This document shows positions 1 to 8,463 of a stretch of DNA of 64,000 nt, one piece after another (positions within the stretch are counted from its first letter, which is position 1; every line of letters begins with the position of its first letter). This DNA comes from Mucilaginibacter sp. UR6-1. GTDB lineage: Bacteria > Bacteroidota > Bacteroidia > Sphingobacteriales > Sphingobacteriaceae. Under the pieces are notes generated by a model. The model worked only from the letters and a program-made list of their open reading frames with translations, had not been told where the DNA came from and made no database searches. Location of the stretch: positions 744,001-808,000 of the forward strand of contig NZ_JAJIWP010000003.1 in NCBI RefSeq assembly GCF_020880975.1. Reading direction: 5' to 3'. The position numbers were made by a program, and so were the translations under genes.

Positions 1-439
1 GGCATGGCGGCAGCGCCATTTTATTTACCTCGGCCACATTCCATGCCGAAACAATGATGCGGCGCGAGTCCGGGTTTTTCTTGATCTGATCGATGATCTG
101 ACTGATCTGGTCAACATGCCCGCCATCCGGTGTTGGCCATGAGCGCCACTGGTGCCCGTAAACCGGGCCGAGGTTGCCATCGGCATCAGCCCACTCATCC
201 CAAATGCGCACGCCGTTATCTTTTAAATATTTAATGTTGGTATCGCCCTGTAAAAACCATATCAGCTCGTGGATGATGGATTTAAGGTGCAGCTTCTTGG
301 TGGTCACCATCGGGAAGCCATCCTGCAGGTTAAAACGCATCTGGTAACCAAAAACGCTGATGGTACCGGTACCTGTGCGGTCGTGCTTCTGGGTTCCGTT
401 CGCTATCACATGGCTCATCAGGTCTAAATACTGTTTCAT
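1..439 (-). CDS. thyA: Thymidylate synthase, C-terminus cut by window edge
   Basis: Makes dTMP from dUMP with 5,10-methylenetetrahydrofolate as one-carbon donor and reductant. About 146 N-terminal residues are visible. It starts [15 protein letters not shown]. The dUMP phosphate-binding Arg sits in DRTGTGT (residues 20-26), [11 protein letters not shown] is at 91-101, and [10 protein letters not shown] is at 125-134. The last readable codons are MALPPC, so the catalytic Cys146 is encoded at positions 4-2, right at the edge. The bases match a canonical ThyA without any break. The gene is divergent from ispE across a 105-bp spacer. Identification is firm; only the 3' part is missing. Confidence 0.95.
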   Translation of the reverse strand, partial: MKQYLDLMSHVIANGTQKHDRTGTGTISVFGYQMRFNLQDGFPMVTTKKLHLKSIIHELIWFLQGDTNIKYLKDNGVRIWDEWADADGNLGPVYGHQWRSWPTPDGGHVDQISQIIDQIKKNPDSRRIIVSAWNVAEVNKMALPPC

Positions 440-467
440 CGTTTTATGGGTTGTTGCCTTTACGGCG

Positions 468-497
468 TTTGCTGCAAATAAAAATAATCTATTTTTG
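468..497 (+). promoter_or_regulatory. Bacteroidota-type promoter of ispE
   Basis: TTTG at 468-471 and TATTTTTG at 490-497 are separated by 18 bases. This fits the -33 TTTG / -7 TAnnTTTG consensus known from Bacteroides and Flavobacterium sigma-ABfr promoters. Transcription would start near 504, leaving a leader of about 40 nt before the ispE ATG at 545. Seen as a pattern only. Confidence 0.55.
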
Positions 498-544
498 GAA
501 ACCTACGGTTGTGAGTAACTAACCGCCGTTGTTAATCTTTTTCT

Positions 545-1345
545 ATGATCAATTTTCCGAATGCAAAAATAAACATTGGCCTCAACATTACCGAACGCCG
601 CGCTGATGGTTACCACAACCTCGAAACCGTTTTTTACCCTATCGGGATAAAAGACGCGCTTGAAATTATGGAAGCCGGTGAATTAACGTTCGAGGCTTCG
701 GGCATCGGTATTCCGGGCAGGGTGGAGGATAACCTTTGCGTTAAGGGCTATCACCTCATCAAAAAGGATCACGACCTGCCGCCGGTAAGCATCCACCTGC
801 ACAAAAATATCCCGATAGGGGCGGGCCTTGGCGGCGGCTCGGCAGATGCTGCTTTTTTCATCAAATTGCTCGATCAGCAGTTTGCTTTGAATTTAACTAT
901 TGAGCAAATGGAAAGCTATGCCCGCCAGCTCGGTGCCGACTGTGCTTTCTTCATTCAAAACAAGCCGGTTTACGCCCATGAGAAGGGTGATGTTTTTAAA
1001 CCCGTGCAGCTCGATCTATCGGCCTATAAAATTGTTTTGGTAATGCCGCCTGCCCACGTATCAACAGGGGAGGCCTATCGTGGCGTGCGGCCCAAACGGT
1101 CAGAGGCATCATTACAGGAGTTGGTGCAATTGCCCGTAGCCAATTGGCGACATCATATAAAAAATGATTTTGAAGAGTCAATATTTAAAAATCATCCCGT
1201 TATCCGTGGCGTAAAAGCGGCCTTGTACGAGGCCGGCGCATTATACGCCAGTATGAGCGGCAGTGGAGCATCCGTTTTCGGCATATTTGAGAGTGTGCCG
1301 GAGCTGGGGATGTTGGAGAAGGAGAATCAGGTGTATTATCTTTAA
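545..1345 (+). CDS. ispE: 4-diphosphocytidyl-2-C-methyl-D-erythritol kinase
   Basis: Phosphorylates CDP-methylerythritol with ATP, the fourth step of the MEP isoprenoid pathway, in the cytoplasm. The N-terminus shows the family signature NAKINIGLNI..RRADGYHNLE (residues 6-27). The GHMP-kinase ATP loop PIGAGLGGGSADAA is at 90-103, GADCAFF at 130-136 carries the catalytic Asp132, and SMSGSGASVFG lies near the C-terminus. The 266-residue length is slightly short for IspE (about 280) but complete. The start is the first ATG after a good TAnnTTTG promoter. The same pathway reappears at the right edge with dxr. The downstream gene is convergent, separated by an inverted repeat. Confidence 0.96.
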   Translation: MINFPNAKINIGLNITERRADGYHNLETVFYPIGIKDALEIMEAGELTFEASGIGIPGRVEDNLCVKGYHLIKKDHDLPPVSIHLHKNIPIGAGLGGGSADAAFFIKLLDQQFALNLTIEQMESYARQLGADCAFFIQNKPVYAHEKGDVFKPVQLDLSAYKIVLVMPPAHVSTGEAYRGVRPKRSEASLQELVQLPVANWRHHIKNDFEESIFKNHPVIRGVKAALYEAGALYASMSGSGASVFGIFESVPELGMLEKENQVYYL

Positions 1346-1353
1346 AATCTCTA

Positions 1354-1442
1354 AACCCCTCCCTGCCCTCCCCAGGGAGGGAATTTTGCATATTGTAATT
1401 TAGAATTTTTAATTCCCTCCTCGGGGAGGGCAGGGAGGGGTT
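1354..1442. repeat. GC-rich inverted-repeat pair between ispE and the dehydrogenase
   Basis: Left arm 1354-1385 (AACCCCTCCCTGCCCTCCCC, then a small internal hairpin ending GGGAGGGAATT) is mirrored by right arm 1411-1442 (AATTCCCTCC...GGGGAGGGCAGGGAGGGGTT), with about 25 AT-rich bases between. Each arm can fold on itself and the two arms can pair. It lies between two convergent stop codons, so it may act as a bidirectional transcript end. The same family recurs at 35865-35940. Confidence 0.8.
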
Positions 1443-1456
1443 ATTCTTGCAAATTT

Positions 1457-2347
1457 CTATACCCCCGCATCTTCCGACACTCCTTCACCGAACGCGGCTA
1501 TCCAGTCGCTGCTGTCGCCTTTGCCTTTGGCTACCTGGGTAAGCAGGCGGGTATTTACCAGCGATACCAGTGGTGCCGGTACCTCGCTTTTTTGCGTTAA
1601 TGCCAGCGCCAGGCGCGCGTCCTTATAACCCAGTTTTGCTTTAAATGCAACAGGCTCATAATTTTTGGCGGCGATGAATTTTCCATAGTTCTGAAAAATC
1701 GGGCAGGCAAAAAGTGTGGAGCTAAAAAAGTCGGCCACCTGCTGGCGGTCAAGTCCGTTCTTTTCGGCAAGAGTGTAAGCCTCTGCCATGGTTTCCAGCG
1801 CTGCCATAATCATGAAGTTGCCGGTTAGTTTAACCACGTTGGCGCCGCCCGTGGTTTCACCAAAATCAATAATACCCTGGCCCATGGCGTTCAGTATATC
1901 CTCGGCTGATTTTTTTACCTCTGCTTCGCCCGAAACGCACACCCATAATTTCTTCGCGGCGGCGGCTTCCGGCCTGCCAAAAACAGGGGCGGCCAGGTAG
2001 CCTGTTCCGGCCTCTTTATGCAGGGCCAAAAGCTGCTCAGATGTTTGCGGCGAAATGGTGCTCATGGAGATGTGCAGCGCGCCGTTTTTCATGGTCGTTA
2101 AAATGCCGTTGGTGCCGGTAACTATCTCGGTCACCACCGCGTCGTCAGACAAAATGGTAATGACAAAATCAACCCCTTCCGCGGCCTGCGCCGGGGTGCT
2201 GCAAACAGTTATTGATGCCTGCTCCAGCTCGTCGGCTTTTGATGCCGTGCGATTGTAAACCTGCAAGTGATAACCTGCGGCGATCAGGTTTTTTGCCATC
2301 GGGGTACCTAAATTACCGAGGCCTATAAATGCTATCTTTTTGTCCAT
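1457..2347 (-). CDS. NAD(P)-dependent beta-hydroxyacid dehydrogenase
   Basis: A member of the 3-hydroxyisobutyrate/6-phosphogluconate dehydrogenase superfamily, reducing small aldehyde-acids or oxidising beta-hydroxyacids; the exact substrate is not readable. Seen: an N-terminal Rossmann loop FIGLGNLGTPM (residues 7-17), NRT at 32-34 suggesting NADPH preference, the substrate-binding stretch around SMSTISP (94-100), and the catalytic Lys173 followed by Asn177 in GGANVVKLTGNFM. The length of 296 aa is normal. The gene lies 6 bp after the LapA-like gene and is probably co-transcribed with it. It most resembles the glyoxylate/succinic-semialdehyde reductase branch, but I would not assign that firmly. 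Confidence 0.85.
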   Translation of the reverse strand: MDKKIAFIGLGNLGTPMAKNLIAAGYHLQVYNRTASKADELEQASITVCSTPAQAAEGVDFVITILSDDAVVTEIVTGTNGILTTMKNGALHISMSTISPQTSEQLLALHKEAGTGYLAAPVFGRPEAAAAKKLWVCVSGEAEVKKSAEDILNAMGQGIIDFGETTGGANVVKLTGNFMIMAALETMAEAYTLAEKNGLDRQQVADFFSSTLFACPIFQNYGKFIAAKNYEPVAFKAKLGYKDARLALALTQKSEVPAPLVSLVNTRLLTQVAKGKGDSSDWIAAFGEGVSEDAGV

Positions 2348-2353
2348 ATATAA

Positions 2354-2632
2354 TTAGCTGATGTAATCACGATCTTCATCGCTTAGTGTATCGGGTTTGT
2401 TTTTGTTGTACATGGTGTCGTGGTACTGCTCAATATCGTACTTCTGTTTTTTGGGCCTGCCAATAATCACCCCCACAATAAACGCGGCCACGGCAACGCT
2501 TGCCATCACCACGAGTTTTGACGCGTACATGGAAGTGAATAAAATGGTGAACGGAACCTCGTCGCGGTTTTGCATAATAACGATGGTGAGGAGTACAGCG
2601 ATGATGATCGCTATGATTGTTTTAATGCTCAT
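2354..2632 (-). CDS. LapA-domain small inner-membrane protein
   Basis: A 92-residue protein with two hydrophobic segments (about residues 3-20 and 38-58) separated by the conserved QNRDEVPFTILF stretch, which is typical of the LapA (DUF1049) family. The C-terminal 30 residues are polar and acidic and presumably cytoplasmic. In E. coli the LapA/LapB pair tunes LPS synthesis by controlling LpxC turnover; no LapB partner is visible here, so that role is not shown. First gene of a two-gene unit with the dehydrogenase. The ATG at 2632 is the only plausible start. Confidence 0.7.
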   Translation of the reverse strand: MSIKTIIAIIIAVLLTIVIMQNRDEVPFTILFTSMYASKLVVMASVAVAAFIVGVIIGRPKKQKYDIEQYHDTMYNKNKPDTLSDEDRDYIS

Positions 2633-3473
2633 GTTGTGCCTGGTTTATGTATATAACCAATATCCGCATTTTATGTGTTTTTATAAAACACTTGTTTTGG
2701 CGCGTGCTGTATAATGCAGCAGGATAGACTACGCAAAAAAAGAATGATGCCACTCCTCAGATTTTCTACTCTTTTATATTAGGTGGATAAAAAATAAAAG
2801 ACTGCTTTGGCAAGGTGTTTGCAATACGATATATAACAGATGATGATTGCCGCGTGGGAGGATTTGTTGCGAACATCTGCTTTACAATCGAGCCGAAATA
2901 ACGGCCATATTCCCGCGTAATTTCTGACCAAAAATGAGGTGACTGTATACAAGCCACACTACTGAGCCCGTTTTTGTCAATTCCTCAATTTAGTGTTCAA
3001 TACACTATCAACTTTCTTGTTTAAAAGGATCTATTTAAAATTTATTGTTTAAATAATGTAACATATTTTACTGATTAGTAATTATTTAAGTGGCATTATT
3101 TATTGTGTTATTTTAAAATGCTAATATTATTAGTATTTCATAGTTTATTTTAAATTACTTTATTTAAATATTGATTTTAGATAGTATTGATAAGTATCTG
3201 ATTTTAAGATGTTTTTTTTATTTAATTTAAGTAGATTTTTAAAATTTGTTTCACGAAAATACGATTGAGTGGTAGTTGTTGATGCCTGGATGGCAAATGT
3301 GTAACTGTACACTATCTTAAAATTTGATTTTTGCTGTGTGCGCACCGAAAGTATTTTAGGTGCCGGAATATGGTCGGAAAATTAGAGTGGCTTAAAAGGC
3401 TTAAAAATGGCCTTAATTAAGGGCGGTGAAAATCCCCTACCCGATGGGTTAGAGTTTAAATAAGGGCAAAAAA
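2633..3473. other. Gene-free AT-rich region
   Basis: About 840 bases with no convincing gene. The core (roughly 3000-3260) is strongly AT-rich, with runs of TTTAAA, TATTTAAAT and similar, unlike the coding DNA around it. Short dyads are visible: AGTGT/ACACT at 2992-3006 and GTGTA..TACAC near 3300-3313; ACACTATC occurs at both places. Two short open frames on the minus strand (192 and 186 bases) have no recognisable product and were rejected. It may hold promoters for the LapA-like gene and be the remnant of a lost element. Confidence 0.6.
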
Positions 3474-4391
3474 CTAACGTTTGCTCCGGCGTTTAGAGAT
3501 CTGTTTTTGGGCTACAGGAAACAAAAAAATAGTTGACAAAATGATGATCGCACCGGCCCAGAAACCGGGCGTCATTTTCTTCATATCACCAAAAAAAAGT
3601 GCCGCCATAATGATGCCGTACACCGGCTCAAGGTTAGTGATCAGCGCAACTTTGAATGCCGAAAGTTCGCGCATAACTGATACCCCGGCAACGTAAGCGA
3701 GGGATGTACATACCGTGCCCAGGAGTATAAGATAGCCTGCATCGGCAGGAGTTAATGCCATGTGTTTGTTAAAGCCACCGGTAAATAAAAGATATAAACT
3801 TATCCATAAAACAGCACCGCCCAGCTCGTAAAATGCGATGACCGGAGCTTCTAATTTTTGTGCCTGTTTAGAGTTTATGATAGAAAAAAGGCTTGCAAGC
3901 AGGGCGCTTGTAAGCGCGGTTATAATACCCTTAGTGTAATTAAATTCAAATTTGAATATTAAAAATATGCCAATGATGATAAGCAGGCCTGCAATTATTT
4001 CGAGCTTTGATATGGCCTTTTTACTCACCAAAGGTTCAATAACGGCAGTGAACAAAGTGATAGATGAAAGGCATACCAGCGTTACCGATACGGTTGATAA
4101 TTTGATGGCGGCGAAGAATAAAATCCAATGCCCGCCTACCAAAGCGCCCGTAAATATTAGTGACAAAAATGAGTGCCGGCTCACCCCAAAATAGGTACGG
4201 TTAAATTTGAAATAGAGGAATAACGAGGCTACCGCTATCACCACCCGGTACCATACCAGTTGTATGGCCGGTACTGAAATAAGCGCCCCCAGAATACCCG
4301 TAAAACCCCATATAAATACCGTGAAATGAAGTATCAAAAGGTTGCGGTTCACGGCGTTTTTTGAGGCCGTTTCCGGGGTATTTTTGGTCAT
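3474..4391 (-). CDS. EamA/DMT-family transporter
   Basis: A ten-helix membrane protein of the drug/metabolite transporter superfamily, with two EamA repeats (about residues 14-143 and 157-293). Such proteins usually export amino acids, nucleobases or metabolites; the substrate cannot be read from sequence. Seen: an N-terminal HFTVFIWGFTGILG helix, the internal duplicate starting GIITALTSALLASLFS, and a basic C-terminal end (KQISKRRSKR) expected in the cytoplasm. The 305-aa length is typical. It is the last gene of a tight tgt-lptG-EamA series, with only 2 bases between lptG and its ATG. Confidence 0.85.
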   Translation of the reverse strand: MTKNTPETASKNAVNRNLLILHFTVFIWGFTGILGALISVPAIQLVWYRVVIAVASLFLYFKFNRTYFGVSRHSFLSLIFTGALVGGHWILFFAAIKLSTVSVTLVCLSSITLFTAVIEPLVSKKAISKLEIIAGLLIIIGIFLIFKFEFNYTKGIITALTSALLASLFSIINSKQAQKLEAPVIAFYELGGAVLWISLYLLFTGGFNKHMALTPADAGYLILLGTVCTSLAYVAGVSVMRELSAFKVALITNLEPVYGIIMAALFFGDMKKMTPGFWAGAIIILSTIFLFPVAQKQISKRRSKR

Positions 4392-4393
4392 GG

Positions 4394-5500
4394 TTATTTA
4401 GGTGCTTTCAGCAGTAAATAGTATCCCAAAACGCCAAATAAAGCGTTTGGTATAAACACGGAAATGAGTGGTGCAACTCCACCCTGAATAGCGAAAACCG
4501 TGGCGAATTTATCAACCACGATGTAGGCGAAACACAGAAATATCCCTATCCCTAAAGGCAGGCCGATACCCCCGCGCACCTTGCGTGATGACAGTGCCAC
4601 ACCTATTAATGTGAGCACATAGGTGGATAAAGGGTACACAAAACGGCGGTACTTTTCGTAATAAATAGAGGGTAAAACTTCGGGCCTGCGCAGTGTTTCT
4701 TTCTCAATAGTAGCATTCAACTCGTGCATCGGCATGGCCGTATATTCATTATCTATCTTGATAAAATCGGTAGGGTGCATATCAAGCACAGTGTCCTTTT
4801 GCGCGCCGTTTTTTACCCTGGTTTCACGCAGGCCGTCAACATAACGGGTATCAGGGTTTATTATATTCCATTTGCGTTTCAGGGAGTCGTAAACAATGCG
4901 GTCGGCCACCATTTTTTCGCGCAGCTTATCACCGTCAAATTTCTCCAGAATAAACGTATACCCGGTGTTTATGGTCTTGTCAAAGTTTTGCAGATAGACG
5001 TAGGTATTCTTGTCAATCTGCATGTGTACGTCGCTGCGCGTAGGGTCGCCGCTGCCGTTAAAGCCATTCTCGTTCTCAAAGGTAATTTTAAGCTTATTGG
5101 TATACGGTATCAGGTACACGTTGGCGTAAAGAGATACAATGAATACGATGGTTGCCGATATAAAATATGGCCGTAAAAAGCGGTTAAAACTGGCCCGACT
5201 GCTCAGTATCGGTACAATTTCTGTTTGATTAGCCATCTTGGCCGTAAAGAAAATTACCGCCAGAAAGTTTATCAGCGGCGACAGCATATTCATGTAAAAT
5301 GGTATGAAACCGCCGTAATAATCCGTCGCTATCTCATACACCGAACTGCCTGATTGGAGGAAGTTATCAATATGTTCGGATATATCAAACACAACCGTGA
5401 TAACGATAAATATCATCAGTGTAAACGTAAATGTACCTAAGTATTTACCGATGATATACCGGTCAATTACCGGCAAATATTTCCTGATGATTTTCTTCAC
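4394..5500 (-). CDS. lptG: LptF/LptG-family LPS export permease
   Basis: Inner-membrane component of the Lpt machine that extracts LPS from the inner membrane and passes it to the periplasmic bridge. It has the YjgP/YjgQ layout: a first helix (about 22-40, GTFTFTLMIFIVITVVFD), two more helices before residue 120, a large periplasmic beta-jellyroll-like part (about 125-275), and three C-terminal helices ending GVLGYYLLLKAPK. The N-terminal IDRYIIGKYLGTF is typical of the family. LptF and LptG are paralogues; I favour LptG by single-copy context but cannot prove it. It lies 3 bp after tgt. Confidence 0.85.
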   Translation of the reverse strand: MKKIIRKYLPVIDRYIIGKYLGTFTFTLMIFIVITVVFDISEHIDNFLQSGSSVYEIATDYYGGFIPFYMNMLSPLINFLAVIFFTAKMANQTEIVPILSSRASFNRFLRPYFISATIVFIVSLYANVYLIPYTNKLKITFENENGFNGSGDPTRSDVHMQIDKNTYVYLQNFDKTINTGYTFILEKFDGDKLREKMVADRIVYDSLKRKWNIINPDTRYVDGLRETRVKNGAQKDTVLDMHPTDFIKIDNEYTAMPMHELNATIEKETLRRPEVLPSIYYEKYRRFVYPLSTYVLTLIGVALSSRKVRGGIGLPLGIGIFLCFAYIVVDKFATVFAIQGGVAPLISVFIPNALFGVLGYYLLLKAPK

Positions 5501-5503
5501 AGT

Positions 5504-6634
5504 TTATAAGCGTTGCCCCAGGGTTTTAACCATTTTATTCTTCCAATCGTAAAAATCGCCAGCAATAATGCGTTCACGGGCCTGCTCAACCAGCCATAAA
5601 TAAAAGTGCAGGTTGTGCAGCGTGGCTATCTGCGCGCCCAGCATTTCGCCCGAGTGGATAAGGTGCCTTAAATAGGCCTTGCTGTACGCCGTATCGGCAA
5701 ACAGGTCGCTTTCCGCCTCAACAGGCGAAAAGTCGTTCTTCCATTTCTCGTTTTTGATGTTGATGATACCGTTTTTTGTGAAAAGCATGCCATTGCGGGC
5801 GTTGCGCGTAGGCATCACACAATCAAACATATCCACCCCGAGGGCAATGTTTTCGAGTATGTTGACAGGTGTACCCACGCCCATTAAATAACGTGGTTTT
5901 TGCTCCGGTAATATATCGCATACAATTTCTGTCATGGCATACATTTCCTCAGCCGGTTCACCTACCGAGAGGCCGCCTATAGCGTTACCCTCACGCTCAA
6001 ACGAAGCGATAACTTCCGCCGAGCGTACCCTCAGATCCTTATATACCGATCCCTGCACAATAGGGAACAACGTTTGGCTGTAGCCGTACTTAGGTTCGGT
6101 GGTATCAAAACGTTCGCAGCAGCGTTTAAGCCAGCGGTGCGTCATCTCTATAGAATTTTTGGCATACCGGTAATCGCAGGGGTAGGGTGTGCACTCATCA
6201 AATGCCATAATAATATCGGCACCAATAATGCGCTGTATATCCATCACATTCTCGGGCGTAAACAGATGTTTTGAGCCATCAACATGCGAGCGAAAGGTAA
6301 CGCCCTCTTCCTTTATCTTACGTACATCAGTAAGCGAGTACACTTGGTAGCCGCCGCTATCGGTTAAAATGGGCTTATCCCAACCGTTAAATTTATGTAA
6401 GCCGCCGGCTTGTTCAATGGTATTAAGGCCCGGCCGCAGGTATAAATGGTAGGTGTTACCTAAAATAATCTGTGCTTTAATATCATCAGCCAGTTCGCGC
6501 TGATGTACGGCTTTTACAGTACCCGCTGTGCCTACAGGCATAAAAATAGGGGTTTGTATAGTGCCGTGATCGGTAGTTATCTCGCCCGCCCGGGCCTTCG
6601 AAAACTTATCTTGTGCTGCTAAAGTGAATTTCAT
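5504..6634 (-). CDS. tgt: tRNA-guanine transglycosylase
   Basis: Exchanges guanine-34 of GUN-anticodon tRNAs for the queuosine precursor preQ1. The 376-residue TIM-barrel protein shows TPIFMPVGTAGTVK (28-41), LTDSGGYQV near 92 with the substrate-binding Asp, FDECTPYP near 145, GGLSVGEP near 222, and the nucleophile Asp region FDCVMPTRNARNG near 267. The usual zinc site (D-C-x-C-x-x-C then His) is not intact: the stretch before YSKAYLRHL reads ESDLFADTA with no cysteines. From memory other Bacteroidota Tgt proteins show the same loss, so this looks like a lineage trait rather than damage. First gene of the operon with lptG and the EamA transporter. Confidence 0.95.
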   Translation of the reverse strand: MKFTLAAQDKFSKARAGEITTDHGTIQTPIFMPVGTAGTVKAVHQRELADDIKAQIILGNTYHLYLRPGLNTIEQAGGLHKFNGWDKPILTDSGGYQVYSLTDVRKIKEEGVTFRSHVDGSKHLFTPENVMDIQRIIGADIIMAFDECTPYPCDYRYAKNSIEMTHRWLKRCCERFDTTEPKYGYSQTLFPIVQGSVYKDLRVRSAEVIASFEREGNAIGGLSVGEPAEEMYAMTEIVCDILPEQKPRYLMGVGTPVNILENIALGVDMFDCVMPTRNARNGMLFTKNGIINIKNEKWKNDFSPVEAESDLFADTAYSKAYLRHLIHSGEMLGAQIATLHNLHFYLWLVEQARERIIAGDFYDWKNKMVKTLGQRL

Positions 6635-6748
6635 TATGAGAATGCAAAATTAACAAATAACTGTATACTAAATATTTGTTTATTTTTAGCTTGATATCGG
6701 CCTTATATCGGTTGATTTTTAACAACTTTGCAGCTATAATTTTTAGGG

Positions 6749-7867
6749 TTGGAAACATATTTACTCGACGCGCTACTCCTGTTTTTTCAGATCTGTTTTA
6801 TCAGTCAGCTATATTATTTGGTAAATTATCACAGCAAACTTGCGGGTTACAAACCTCTGGAGGCTTTGCCGCAGGTTAATATCCCGATATCGGTTATCAT
6901 AAGCGCGCGTAACGAGTATGATAACTTAAAGTATAACCTGCCCCTTATCCTTGAACAAAAATACCCTGATTTTGAGGTTGTGGTGGTGAATGATTGCTCG
7001 GTTGATGAGTCGGATTTGCTATTGCTTGAGTTTCAAAATACCTACAAGCACCTTAAAGTAGTAACCATTACTGAGCACGCACGCTTTAAAACCGGCAAAA
7101 AATTTGCCCTTACACTGGGTATAAAAGCCGCTAAAAACGAACATTTGCTATTTACAGACGCGGATTGTACCCCGGCTACTGATAACTGGGTAACGCGTAT
7201 GGCAATTAACTTTACTACAAAAGCGCAAATTGTTTTAGGCTACTCGCCGTATTATAAAACCGGTGGCATTATCAATACTTTTACCCGGTTTGAAACCATA
7301 AAAACGGCTATCAGCTATCTTTCGGCAGTCTTACGCGGCGATGCTTACATGGGTATAGGGCGCAACCTGGCCTATACAAAAACCTTGTTTTTTAGCAATA
7401 AAGGCTTTGCGGCCCATATGCACGTTTTGCCGGGAGATGATGATCTGTTTGTAAACCAGAATGCCACGGCCGGTAATACCATCATTGAGATACACCCCGA
7501 TACCTTTATGTACACCCACTCAAAAACTACGCTGAGCGGCTGGTACAGGCAAAAAAAGCGCCACATGGGTGTAGGTAAATTGTACAAAAATAAACACCGC
7601 CGGATGCTTAGCTGGGATGCCATGAGCGGCTTTTTATTTTATATATTGCTGGTAATTTGTTTGGTATTTAATATAGAACCGATACTGGTTTTAGGATTGT
7701 ATTTATTGCGTTTGGTAACGCAAATTTTAATTTATAATAAAACTTTAAAAAACTTAAAAGCAAAAGACTTGTTATTTTACTTACCAATCCTTGACCTGAT
7801 TTATTACGTATATTTGAATGTGTTTGGACTGATTGGGACATTTATAAAGACTACCCAATGGAAATAA
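6749..7867 (+). CDS. Family 2 glycosyltransferase, membrane-associated
   Basis: Transfers a sugar from a nucleotide donor, probably in polysaccharide or glycolipid synthesis. There is a hydrophobic N-terminal helix, a GT-A domain beginning PISVIISARNEYDNL, the donor Asp pair in VVNDCSVDESD, the metal-binding TDADCTP near residue 140, the base region LPGDDDLFVN, and a QKKRHMG acceptor motif resembling QxxRW. Two or three C-terminal membrane helices follow (about 295-370). The start is unusual: the frame has a stop at 6737 and no ATG before the conserved region, so TTG at 6749 is the likely start. The end overlaps the sigma-factor start by 10 bases. Confidence 0.85.
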   Translation: METYLLDALLLFFQICFISQLYYLVNYHSKLAGYKPLEALPQVNIPISVIISARNEYDNLKYNLPLILEQKYPDFEVVVVNDCSVDESDLLLLEFQNTYKHLKVVTITEHARFKTGKKFALTLGIKAAKNEHLLFTDADCTPATDNWVTRMAINFTTKAQIVLGYSPYYKTGGIINTFTRFETIKTAISYLSAVLRGDAYMGIGRNLAYTKTLFFSNKGFAAHMHVLPGDDDLFVNQNATAGNTIIEIHPDTFMYTHSKTTLSGWYRQKKRHMGVGKLYKNKHRRMLSWDAMSGFLFYILLVICLVFNIEPILVLGLYLLRLVTQILIYNKTLKNLKAKDLLFYLPILDLIYYVYLNVFGLIGTFIKTTQWK

Positions 7868-8463
7868 ATACCAACTTCACCGAGAATGCCAAGAACGATT
7901 TTCACCTCGTTGTAAAGGCAAGGCAAGGCGATCAAAAAGCTTATGCCGACTTGATGGTGCGCTATAAGGATTCCATCTATTTTATGATTCTTAAAATGGT
8001 AAATAATAAGGAAGATGCCATGGACCTCATGGTTGAAACCTTTGCCAAAGCCTTTGAAAAGCTTGATAAGTATCAGCCCGATTACGCTTTTAGTACCTGG
8101 TTGTTTAGGGTAGCCACCAATAATTGTATCGATTTTATCCGCAAAAAAAAGCTAAATACCATGTCAATCCATGGTATGCTTGATGATGAGGGCGAGGAGA
8201 AGCCGCTGCAAATTAAGGCGGATACACTGAATCCCGAGGAAACATCCATAAAAAAACAGCAAACCAAGGAGCTGAAACAATTGATTGAAGGCTTACCTTT
8301 GCGCTATCGTAACCTTATTACGTTAAGGTATTTTGATGAACTATCGTACGAGGAGATAGCACAGCATCTTGACCTGCCTTTGGGCACGGTAAAGGCGCAA
8401 TTGTTTAGGGCACGCTATCTGCTGGGCAATATTATTAACCGTTACAACCGGGATGACATCTGA
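7858..8463 (+). CDS. ECF-type RNA polymerase sigma factor
   Basis: A sigma-70 family extracytoplasmic-function sigma factor that would direct RNA polymerase to a small regulon. Region 2 is seen at about residues 22-95 (YKDSIYFMILKMVNNKEDAMDLMVETFAKAF... and STWLFRVATNNCIDF), and region 4 with a helix-turn-helix at about 140-192 (LPLRYRNLITLRYF, SYEEIAQHLDLPLGTVKAQ). The linker is acidic and rather long. No anti-sigma gene lies next to it; it sits between a glycosyltransferase and rsmG. Its ATG is inside the last codons of the glycosyltransferase (ATGGAAATAA), and its end overlaps rsmG by 11 bases, suggesting translational coupling. Confidence 0.93.
   Translation: MEINTNFTENAKNDFHLVVKARQGDQKAYADLMVRYKDSIYFMILKMVNNKEDAMDLMVETFAKAFEKLDKYQPDYAFSTWLFRVATNNCIDFIRKKKLNTMSIHGMLDDEGEEKPLQIKADTLNPEETSIKKQQTKELKQLIEGLPLRYRNLITLRYFDELSYEEIAQHLDLPLGTVKAQLFRARYLLGNIINRYNRDDI

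Noticed and set aside
2766..2957. 63-codon minus-strand frame in the AT-rich gap
   Set aside because: No homology recognised, no promoter or neighbour support.
3160..3345. 61-codon minus-strand frame in the AT-rich gap
   Set aside because: Lysine/asparagine-rich by AT content only; chance frame.
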